Source: Patescibacteria group bacterium UBA5124
GTDB taxonomy: Bacteria; Patescibacteriota; Gracilibacteria; Absconditabacterales; Absconditicoccaceae
Direction of reading: 5' to 3'
DNA: 7,162 nt
Assembly (NCBI GenBank): GCA_002414185.1
Contig: DHYS01000024.1
Span: forward strand, 1 to 7,162
Part shown: positions 1 to 6,580 of the stretch, in pieces
Position numbering within the stretch: position 1 is the first letter of the stretch
Layout of the letters: each line of letters starts with the position of its first letter
Program-made: the position numbers and the translations under genes
Notes under the pieces: model-generated
Told to the model about the DNA's origin: nothing
Database searches by the model: none
What the model saw: only the letters and a program-made list of their open reading frames with translations

Positions 1-423
1 AGCTTGTTTTGCAAAAGACATTGTCGGAAGACTATCTGCCGATGTTGTTTTTTCTTGAGGAGCTGTTTCCAAGGCGAGTGGTGTAGTGATTGTTGATAGT
101 GTTTTGTCTGGTGTGTTTCGTTTGTTTATCTCTTGGTAGTAGAAGATCAGAAATGCAAAAACACTCAGTGTTGCAAATCCTCCTATTCGTATTCTTATGT
201 GTCACAAAATCGATGGTTTAGATTTGTATGTTCCTTTTTGTTCTTGGATTAGTGCTAAGAGGTTGTGTTTGAAATTTTCTTTGTAGGTATATGAAAAAGG
301 ACTCTTTGGTTTGATGGCTAAGAGATTGTGTATGAGACGTTTTACTTCTTTTTCTTGACTTTTGATGCTTGGGTCTAAAAGAATTAATTCTTTGTAGATA
401 TGTTCTAGAGTAGCTTTGTCCAT
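1..423 (-). CDS. Single-pass membrane protein, probable anti-sigma factor (3' end off the window)
   Basis: The visible 141 residues begin at ATG 423 and run off the left edge. Residues 1-73 are a charged, helical, presumably cytoplasmic domain containing LDPSIKSQEKEVKRLIHNLL and, further on, LLAIKPKSP. A TGA codon at 202-204 is read as Gly74. About ten residues later comes one hydrophobic segment (about residues 84-95, GFATLSVFAFLIFYY), then a Thr/Ser/Pro-rich, probably outer stretch. The gene starts 21 bases after the stop of an ECF sigma gene on the same strand. A sigma gene followed by a single-pass protein with a small inner domain is the usual layout of a sigma/anti-sigma pair, so I infer that it binds and restrains that sigma factor. 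No zinc-type HxxxCxxC motif is visible, so it is not a standard ZAS anti-sigma factor. From memory, similar N-terminal domains followed by one helix occur in other CPR genomes. Gene and topology are secure; the function rests mostly on context. Confidence 0.72.
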
Positions 424-444
424 TTGTAGAGAAAAGATGGTAAA

Positions 445-1020
445 TTAGGCAACGTGTTTGATAAAAAGGAGGAGTATAGCAATACCAAATTTTTGGATAA
501 TGCTTTGCATGGTTCTATGAAAATCAACCTTGCAGGTATTTGGATTTTTGTTTACGATGTGTCCGATTTCTTCATACGAGAGTTCATTTCGGATCTTGAG
601 AATGAAAATTTGTTTTTTTGTTTCTCCTAGGGTATCTAGAAATTCTAGAACTGATTGTATTTGATCGCGGTCTTGAATATTTTGTAAGAGATCTTCGTGG
701 ATGGAAATGTCTTGTAGCCATTTGTATTCATATTGTTCATGGTGAGCACGAAAATGATCAATAATCTGATTTTTTGCTATAGTATATAATCGAGCCGAGA
801 ATGAATAATTTTTTTCTAGGTTAAATTTTTGTATATTATTGAATGCTTTCAAAAATACTTCTGAGGTTAGATCTTCTGAATCTTCTTTGTTTCCTGTTTT
901 GAAAAATATGAAATCGAAGATCTTTTTGGCGTATTTTTCGTATAATGTAACAAAATCGTCTCTATTTCCTTTTTGGATAGAAGTGACTATCTGCAGATCT
1001 GATTGCATGGGTTTCTCCAT
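445..1020 (-). CDS. ECF-type RNA polymerase sigma factor
   Basis: This 191-residue protein has the two-domain build of group IV (ECF) sigma factors, which direct RNA polymerase to specific promoters after release from an anti-sigma factor. Sigma region 2 spans roughly residues 12-92 and includes the family-typical stretch NKEDSEDLTSEVFLKAF. Region 4 spans roughly 125-175, with LSYEEIGHIVNKNPNTCKVD as its helix-turn-helix. The tail is short and hydrophobic. The open frame continues upstream for over 400 bases, but that part crosses the intergenic region and overlaps the divergent gene, so it is not used. ATG 1020 is the first sensible start. ATG 1008 (187 residues) is a real alternative, because GGAGA sits six bases before it. 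The gene contains no in-frame TGA; its few glycines are all GGN. It is probably co-transcribed with the downstream membrane protein. The sigma call is firm; the subgroup and regulon are unknown. Confidence 0.92.
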   Translation of the reverse strand: MEKPMQSDLQIVTSIQKGNRDDFVTLYEKYAKKIFDFIFFKTGNKEDSEDLTSEVFLKAFNNIQKFNLEKNYSFSARLYTIAKNQIIDHFRAHHEQYEYKWLQDISIHEDLLQNIQDRDQIQSVLEFLDTLGETKKQIFILKIRNELSYEEIGHIVNKNPNTCKVDFHRTMQSIIQKFGIAILLLFIKHVA

Positions 1021-1044
1021 GGAATAAATGATATATCTACCTAT

Positions 1045-1072
1045 ACTACGAAAATAGATAAAAAATGTTACA
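1045..1072 (-). promoter_or_regulatory. Candidate ECF-type promoter of the sigma gene
   Basis: On the minus strand TGTAAC (1072-1067) is followed after 16 bases by CGTAGT (1050-1045), about 25 bases before ATG 1020. Many ECF factors recognise an AAC core at -35 and a CGT-type element at -10 and activate their own operon, so this could be a self-regulated promoter. A vegetative reading is also possible (GTAACA, 17 bases, TAGTAT). The assignment is made by eye from one site. Confidence 0.4.
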
Positions 1073-1088
1073 CTATTTTTTAAAGAAC

Positions 1089-1116
1089 TTGAAAACTGGG
1101 TGATTTTGTTTACATA
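1089..1116 (+). promoter_or_regulatory. Candidate promoter giving a leaderless mRNA
   Basis: TTGAAA (1089-1094) is followed by a 16-base spacer and TACATA (1111-1116). Only six bases (CTCCTT) separate this -10 from the ATG at 1123, so transcription would begin at or next to the start codon. No purine-rich Shine-Dalgarno sequence precedes that ATG, which agrees with leaderless translation. The -35 is a good match; the -10 is moderate. Confidence 0.45.
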
Positions 1117-1122
1117 CTCCTT

Positions 1123-1992
1123 ATGCATAAAGAGATAATCAAAAAATCGATCGAAAATATGTCTTCGGACGTCAATATAGTTAGACTTACGTTTTTGACT
1201 TCTTTTTTTCATTCTTTGGTAGTGGCTTTGCTTTTGGTATTGAATACCAATAAACTTTTGACCCAACATTATGAGAATGGTCTTTATATAGGAAAAATAG
1301 CTGAATTTTTGATTCAAGATATCAATAAGAATCATGTTGTTGCTTGGTTTATAGGTATCACGATTTTGTTGTTTCTTCTCTATTCGTTTGTTTATCCTAT
1401 AGGACAAGCTGCAGTGATTCATTATCTTCACTGGAAAAAGGGAATGAAACATTCTATCAAAGCTGTTTTGCAGTATTTCTTTCCTATGTTTGAATATGGG
1501 TTTATTTGTTTGATCTTTTCTCCGGTAGCATTTTTTATTACTCTTTATAAGGTACTAATTTGATCTCCAAGTCGATGAATTCTGATTCTTTTTGGGGTTT
1601 GGTTTGGAATTATGGTTTTCTTTAATACTTTGAAAATATATACGAGATATTTTATTGTTCTCCAGCAAAAATCTCTTGGAGATGCTTTGAAATCAAGTAT
1701 TAAGATAGTATGGAATAATTATAAAAAGACGAGTAAGCTTATGAATTTACAAACCTTACTTTTGATTAATTTCTCGTTGAATGTTATCTTTATTATAGGT
1801 ATTCCGGTAGCTCTTATTTATGGGGCGATAGCTTGGAATATTATGGATATCTGGTGGGTTAAGGATTTGGTATATATTATCTTCTTTGTATTGGTTATTT
1901 TGTCTGCATATATGAGTAGTTTTATCAGAGCGTTTTTTGCTTATTATTGGTATGAAAATTATAAAGAAATCAAAAGCTTAGATCGTTGATAG
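1123..1992 (+). CDS. Polytopic membrane protein of unknown function
   Basis: Two open stretches (1123-1560 and 1612-1986) lie in the same frame and join when TGA at 1561 and 1576 is read as Gly. The result is 289 residues, ending with a third TGA (1987-1989) immediately before TAG. I count about six hydrophobic segments, near residues 22-42, 74-96, 118-146, 154-172, 210-236 and 245-270, joined by short basic loops such as HWKKGMKHS and KKTSKL. An inner-membrane location is clear. The loop QKSLGDALKSSIKIVWNNY loosely recalls the helical repeats of integral-membrane families such as the glycerophosphodiester phosphodiesterase membrane domain, but I cannot assign a family. ATG 1123 is the only plausible start, since TAA at 1081 closes the frame with no other ATG between. 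It is divergent from the sigma gene and overlaps the convergent TPR gene by 15 bases. Confidence 0.8.
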
Positions 1993-3450
1993 TTTCTCTT
2001 TTAAGATCATTTCTTCATTAGCATCGTTTGTTAGACTTAATGCTTTGGCATAATTTTCTTTAGCAGATTGTTTGTCTGTTTTGCTTGTGTAATAATCTCC
2101 TAACATATGATAGAGGTAGCTTTGTTTGTAGGTGTTTGCTAAATTAATAAGATCTGTTTCGCTCTTTCCTCATTTTCCTTCTAAGAAATTTTTTCCAATC
2201 TCTCCATATAAACAAATACTGTTGTTTATTCATATTACCTCGTTACATTTTTGTGAAAATAAGATGGCTAATTGAGGATTTTCGTTGTATAAAGATTTGT
2301 CCTGTGAAAAGTATGCTTTGTAGAATGTATTGTAAAAATAAGAATAGAAATCTGATTGATTAATATCTTTTTGTCCTAACAATTTTTGTCGAGTAAGATT
2401 GATCTTTGTATTGTTTTGCATTTCTGTGTAATCTAGGATCAAATATCTTAGTTTATCTGTCTCTAGTTTTGGTGTATTTACTTGAGAAATATATAATACA
2501 GAAGAATCATAGTCATGTTGTCGATAATAAGAAACACCTATGAGAAACTGGTATAGTGATTTGTTGTTTTTGTCAAAATCAGCTAATTTCAAAAAATATT
2601 CTATAGCTGTATCTCGATTGTTGGTTAGAAAATGTGCATAAGCTAATACTTGATAAGGAAGTATGTATTTTTCGTCTTTGAATGCTGTTTCTAGTGCTAT
2701 TTTTCTTGCTATAGTAAAATATCAGTTTTTCATTGCTGCTAGTGCAACTAGTCCATCCTGATAGTAAGGAGGAATAGCTTTGGCAGCATTATAGCTGTGA
2801 ATAGCTTTTTCAAATGTTTGTATTGTAGTCGTATATACGGGATTTGTGTTTGATTTTCGTAATTCTAGAGCTGCAGAATATTTTTTGTTTCGTAGTTCTA
2901 TGAGTCCTTGATAAAAGTTATAATCATATTGATTGAGTTTTTTTTCATCTATATATCTTTCTACGATAGGAAGAATTGATTTTATACTTTCAGGTTTGTT
3001 TATACTGATATAGTTACTATTGATATATGCGTGAAGATGAAGATTTGGATCTATAGATCATCATTGGTCCAAAATTGTTGCTATGTTTTTGATTGCATCG
3101 TTGAATTGGTAGTTTTGTACTTGTTTTTGAACAATCTTTTCTAAAATATCTAGAGATTTTTTTTCTTCATAGATCTTTTGTAGTGTTTTGAGATCTTCAA
3201 TATTTTTGTTAGTGATTTTTTGAGAAAGAATATCTTCAAGGTTTTTAGAAGCTTCTATAGATGTTTGTCAGGTAGTTGTATTATCTTCCTTAGTAGCTTC
3301 ATATTGAGTAACTACAACATCTGATTTTTGTGGAATATCTTCTTGTGGAGATGTTTTGTGTTGAGAAAAATAGGCGTCCTTAAAAATTATTACTAAGACG
3401 GTAAGTACAATAAATAGTAATCATAAGGTTTGTGTGTGTTTGTGTTTCAT
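1978..3450 (-). CDS. Membrane-anchored TPR-like repeat protein
   Basis: Seven in-frame TGA codons read as Gly give 490 residues from ATG 3450 to TAA 1978-1980. An N-terminal hydrophobic stretch (about 9-23, LGLLFIVLTVLVIIF) after a basic start looks like an uncleaved signal anchor, so most of the protein is probably outside the membrane. A Gln/Thr/Ser-rich linker follows (about 30-65). The rest is helical with TPR-like pairs: around residues 253-330 (KNGYFTIARKIALETAF, then NRDTAIEYFLKLADFD and YRQHDYDSSVLYISQV) and again near the C-terminus (YLYHMLGDYYTSKTDKQSAK). TPR arrays act as protein-binding scaffolds; the partner is unknown. The gene starts 20 bases after the stop of the anchored surface protein and is probably co-transcribed with it, which suggests a joint role at the cell surface. 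The last 15 bases overlap the convergent membrane-protein gene. TPR-like structure is likely; the number of repeats is an estimate. Confidence 0.82.
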
Positions 3451-3470
3451 GCATTACTTATAATAAAAAA

Positions 3471-4403
3471 TTATCTTGCCTTTTTGTAGAATTTTTTGTA
3501 TCCAAAATAGAATACGAGAGAAATAAGAATAACTGCAATAATGTTTTCTGTAGGTCCTGTTTTTGGAACTTTTGTAATAGTAGGAGTTACTTTGGGACTT
3601 GTAGATACTCCATTCATCATTACAGTATAGTTTACTTGTTTACCTCCGTTATTTGGACTAAATTGGAAGATAAATTCACCATTTCTGTTTGCTGTATATG
3701 AATATGTTTCGTTTTGCATATTTACCGTAGCAACATTATTGAAAATATTAGTGTTTGGATCCATTACGGCGATATCAACACTATTACTTCATTCTACTGC
3801 TGTCCATTTTAGGGTAATGATACTTCCATTGATGGTATGTGTAATGTTTGCTAATGTCATATCAGCACCTGCTGCATTATGAACTTCTTGAGGAGTAGTT
3901 ACTGGTCATGTAACTGTTTGATTTCCATCTCCATATGATTGAGTATTTAATTGAAATCGTAATTCATTTGAAACTTCTCCAAGTGTATCGTTACTGTCTT
4001 TAGGAATTACAAAAATATAATATTTTTTGCTTGGATCAATATTATCAATAGTACCTAATTGCATAGTGAATGGATTTTCACTTCCTGTTAGCTCAAATGT
4101 TTTTTCTAATGTTTGGTTGAGTAATTCCGTTTTTTCTAAAATATCTGCGAGAGGATATTCACTAAACATGATCGTATATTTAGTAATATTACTTCCTGCT
4201 TGATTTTGAAGTACTGGTGAAGAAATAGTAACAGTATCTGTTGTTATGGAAGAAACTGAAATTTTTTGATTGGTTCCATATCCAAAAGTAATCTCATTTC
4301 CTAAGCTATCAATAAGATCTCATAAATTTTGCGCTTGTGTTATCGTAAAAATTGATATCAAAAAAGTAATGATAACACCTAGTGTTTTTAAAGATTTTCT
4401 CAT
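3471..4403 (-). CDS. Secreted surface protein with VPKTG sortase-like anchor
   Basis: Reading TGA as Gly at residues 28, 166 and 205 gives a 310-residue protein. Residues 1-24 form a signal peptide: basic MRKSLK, a hydrophobic core, then a probable cut after TQA. Two beta-rich segments follow, about 45-155 and 180-262, with alternating hydrophobic residues and motifs like YTIMFSEYP, KKYYIFVIP and IITLKWTAVEGSNSVDIAV. They resemble fibronectin type III or other Ig-like modules. After a Thr/Pro linker come VPKTG (279-283), a hydrophobic helix (about 288-302) and a basic tail (YKKFYKKAR). That is the three-part layout of a sortase substrate, with Val in place of the Leu of LPXTG. I infer export and anchoring at the cell surface, perhaps for adhesion. 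If no sortase exists, the tail would act as a simple membrane anchor. No sortase gene is in the window. It is the first gene of a unit with the TPR protein, behind a candidate promoter. Confidence 0.83.
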
Positions 4404-4437
4404 GAATTTTGAGAGAAAAAGAGTAAAAGATTTGCTT

Positions 4438-4465
4438 GTTATACCTAGCTTCAGTAGTTTTTCAA
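4438..4465 (-). promoter_or_regulatory. Candidate vegetative promoter for the surface-protein/TPR unit
   Basis: On the minus strand TTGAAA (4465-4460) is followed after 16 bases by TATAAC (4443-4438). The predicted start is near 4431, about 28 bases before ATG 4403. The leader is pyrimidine-rich with no Shine-Dalgarno sequence. The site lies in the 165-base gap that separates this gene pair from the prepilin peptidase pair, the largest gap between same-strand genes here, which supports a separate transcript. Confidence 0.5.
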
Positions 4466-4568
4466 TAGTATTTTTAATTTACAATCTTCCTTTTTTACAA
4501 AAAATTAACAAAATTGTTGAATATATGTTGATTTATTTGACAAAATTAGACAATTTGATATATGTCGG

Positions 4569-5483
4569 TTATCAGATAACATCTACTTCTTTAGTGATTT
4601 TTTCTAGGTGGTATACCTTACATCTATACAAAATTTGGAATACTATATAAGCAACAACACTCATGGCTTGAGTGAGTATTCTTAAAAAAGGATATATTAA
4701 AAATACCATAAAAATTATTACAGAAAATTGAAATTCTGGACTGGCTAGTTTTTCATTAATTTTTTTTAATGTGTAATCACATATACCCATATTTAGTTTA
4801 CTATTTTCTTCTATTGTTTTGGTGATGATATCTTGTTTTCGTACTTTTATTTTGTTTACAAGAGTCGTGCTTAGACTATCTGTGCTTTCTATGTTGATAT
4901 TTTCTCAGATATTTACGGCATCATTGAATGTAGTCTTGAAAAAGTTTGATGTGTCTGTTTTTATTTTATTAGCTTCATCTCGTCAAAGTTTTAATGGTTT
5001 TGTTAGTGTATCAATGACTCCATTTGATGCTTCAGATAATTGGCTACAGTCAAAAGGAAATCTATTGTATATTCATAAGCTAGTTAGACTATAGGCTAAG
5101 GTAAGCGTCATAGTAAATAAATACCCGCCTACTCGAAAATAACTTAAACCAGAAAATTTGTTTGTCCATTTGGTTTCGCTATGAAGACTATTTCCTAAGA
5201 GATAAATACTGAAGTTGAATAAGATTATTCCTCCTATCATACCTCGATTTCCATGTCAGAGAAGTGGTATTTCTCCTATGGTTAGGATAATCATAATCCA
5301 GATGAAATATTTTTTTGGTTGATTGTATAAATCAAGATATAAAAAGTGAAAACTCACAAAAAATGCTAGCATAATAGCTATAGATGAAAAAATCTTTAAT
5401 TGATTGAAGAGAAAAAATAATGAGCCAATATAGAAAGCTACAGAAAGAAAAAGAAAAATAGAAAATCTAATCTTGTGTTTCAT
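4569..5483 (-). CDS. Seven-helix membrane protein with an outer cysteine-bearing domain
   Basis: Two open pieces (4575-4790 and 5259-5483) are in the same frame, and TGA read as Gly at residues 76, 137, 167 and 193 bridges them. A fifth TGA (Gly304) lies directly before TAA 4569-4571. The 304-residue product has about five N-terminal hydrophobic helices (near 6-26, 31-51, 58-75, 82-98 and 117-138), a polar, mostly helical region of about 110 residues (139-250), and two C-terminal helices (about 253-268 and 270-286) with a basic tail. Cys146 (FDCSQ) and Cys235 (GICDY) sit at the two ends of the polar region and could form a disulfide if it faces outward. I do not recognise a family. The gene begins 9 bases after the prepilin peptidase stop and is very likely translated from the same mRNA, so a role in pilus assembly or protein export at the membrane is possible but unproven. 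Confidence 0.8.
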
Positions 5484-5492
5484 ATGGTTTTA

Positions 5493-6401
5493 TTAGAAAA
5501 ATAAGGAGATAATTTTGTCTGCTTTAAATACCAATATCCAAAATGCTACTATTAGAGCAGGTATAAATGGAATAAATGCTCACTTGATATGGAGATCATG
5601 ATGTGAATTGTGTCAGATTTTGAAGTTTCTTTTGATAAGTTCTCCTATTCAGTAGTACACTATTCATAAGAAAGAACTAAGAATAAGTAGTGTTATAAAA
5701 TATTTTAGTGTGTTTATGAAGCTTGGTTCTAAAAGATTGTACATACATACGAAGGGACTTAGTGTTCCGAGGAGAAATCCTATGTAAATATCACCTTGTC
5801 CAAATCATTCTTGTTTTTGTTTGAATCTTATTTTGGAATATCGTTTTGCGAAAAAATATATTCCGATGAATGCTCCAGTAAATATGAGTGATCATACAAC
5901 AGCATATTTGTAACTTCCTATGTGTCACAAAAACTGCCATAAAAGAATCCATATTGTGGTAAAAATTCGCATAGGCATATGTAATTCGTGTTTTTGAATG
6001 TCATAGATGATCATCAATAACAATCATCGATTGGTGATGCTTCGGAAAACTAGCGTAGAAAGTTTGTAAGCATCTGGTACCATATAAGAAAGCATATTAT
6101 ACACTAGTATATAGCTTAGAACAAATACTATTCCTGAACTGATTTCTAATATGGGATAGATGGGAGATATTTTTTTGTGACAAAAAGCACATTTTCATTG
6201 TTGTTTGAGATAGCTTACGACTGGGATAAGATTTTGTGCATGAAGTCTTTTTTTGCAATGAGGACAACGAGAAAATCAGAATAAAATTCATTTGATAGTG
6301 TCTCGAGAAATGTTTTCTTGTAACCTAGTTAGAAGTACAGATCAAAGTGATCAGAATATAGTTCATATAACAAATATTCCTATAATATTCAAAATATCCA
6401 T
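5493..6401 (-). CDS. pilD: Type IV prepilin peptidase (leader peptidase, A24 family)
   Basis: This enzyme cuts the short leader from type IV prepilins and pseudopilins at the cytoplasmic face of the membrane, and in many species also N-methylates the new N-terminus. With 14 TGA codons read as Gly, the 302-residue protein shows the family in full: an N-terminal helix with FGSLGSVLLTRL (compare the family's FGSFLNVV-RLP), the zinc-type motif SRCPHC...GKCAFC (Cys46, Cys49, Cys71, Cys74), IPVVSYL between the pairs, and YPILEI after them. The two catalytic aspartates of this GxGD protease family are visible as Asp134 (YDIQKHELHMP) and Asp204 (EGFGQGDIYIG). About seven to eight hydrophobic helices are present. 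TGA falls on family-conserved glycines at residues 17 (FGS), 69 (before KC) and 199 (EGxG). ATG 6401 is chosen because the FGS motif follows at the usual distance. No Shine-Dalgarno sequence is seen. It leads a unit with the downstream membrane protein. No pilin gene is in the window. Confidence 0.95.
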
Positions 6402-6460
6402 AGAGAGAATTTTTGTAATGATTTAAATTTTTTGTTGTTTGTTTCGTCTAGTTATGATAA

Positions 6461-6488
6461 TATGTATAGTTTATTTGATGGTTTTCAA
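6461..6488 (-). promoter_or_regulatory. Candidate promoter for the prepilin peptidase unit
   Basis: On the minus strand TTGAAA (6488-6483) is followed after 16 bases by TACATA (6466-6461). This is the same pair of hexamers and the same spacing as at 1089-1116. Overlapping alternatives for the -10 (TATACA, TATTAT) have poorer spacing. The leader to ATG 6401 would be about 50 bases. The gene needs a promoter in this divergent gap, but the exact -10 is uncertain. Confidence 0.4.
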
Positions 6489-6500
6489 ATCATTTTTGAA
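6484..6500. repeat. Short inverted repeat between divergent promoters
   Basis: TTCAAA (6484-6489) and TTTGAA (6495-6500) are perfect inverted copies with a 5-base centre. The left arm overlaps the -35 of the leftward promoter, and the repeat ends 16 bases before the -35 of the rightward one. It could be an operator for both, but six-base arms in AT-rich DNA can arise by chance. Confidence 0.25.
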
Positions 6501-6516
6501 TTTGTAAAAAAAAATT

Positions 6517-6545
6517 TTGCATTTTAAGATAAAAACCAGTATAGT
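6517..6545 (+). promoter_or_regulatory. Candidate vegetative promoter for the rightmost gene
   Basis: TTGCAT (6517-6522), a 17-base spacer and TATAGT (6540-6545) form the best-spaced promoter in the window. Transcription would start near 6552, about 29 bases before ATG 6581. It faces away from the prepilin peptidase promoter in the 179-base divergent gap 6402-6580, which otherwise holds only AT-rich sequence and the short inverted repeat. Confidence 0.55.
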
Positions 6546-6580
6546 TAAATAAATTATTTTAAATTTTGTGATGAAAGGTG

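Noticed and set aside
839..1027. Plus-strand 62-residue open frame.
   Set aside because: It is antisense to sigma region 2.
1021..1452. Upstream extension of the sigma-factor frame (to a 335-residue protein).
   Set aside because: It crosses the divergent intergenic region and lies antisense to the membrane-protein gene at 1123. The sigma homology begins only after ATG 1020.
3432..3701. Plus-strand open frame with a cysteine-rich product.
   Set aside because: It is antisense to the anchored surface protein, has low-complexity composition, and lacks a promoter or recognisable domain.
4505..4520. Possible terminator hairpin after the seven-helix gene (AACAA/TTGTT followed by a T-run on the minus strand).
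   Set aside because: The stem is at most five weak pairs with a two-base loop. It is not convincing in such AT-rich DNA.
4270..5094. Two plus-strand open frames (4270-4650 and 4819-5094).
   Set aside because: They are antisense shadows of the surface-protein and seven-helix genes. The minus-strand reading gives coherent signal peptide, helices and domain order.
1123..5483. Reading the broken frames as pseudogenes or sequencing errors.
   Set aside because: Every break is a TGA in the same frame, with no frameshift and no internal TAA or TAG, and the prepilin peptidase keeps all of its catalytic and zinc motifs across the breaks.
6097..6291. Minus-strand open frame inside the prepilin peptidase.
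   Set aside because: It is an out-of-frame shadow across the zinc-motif region.
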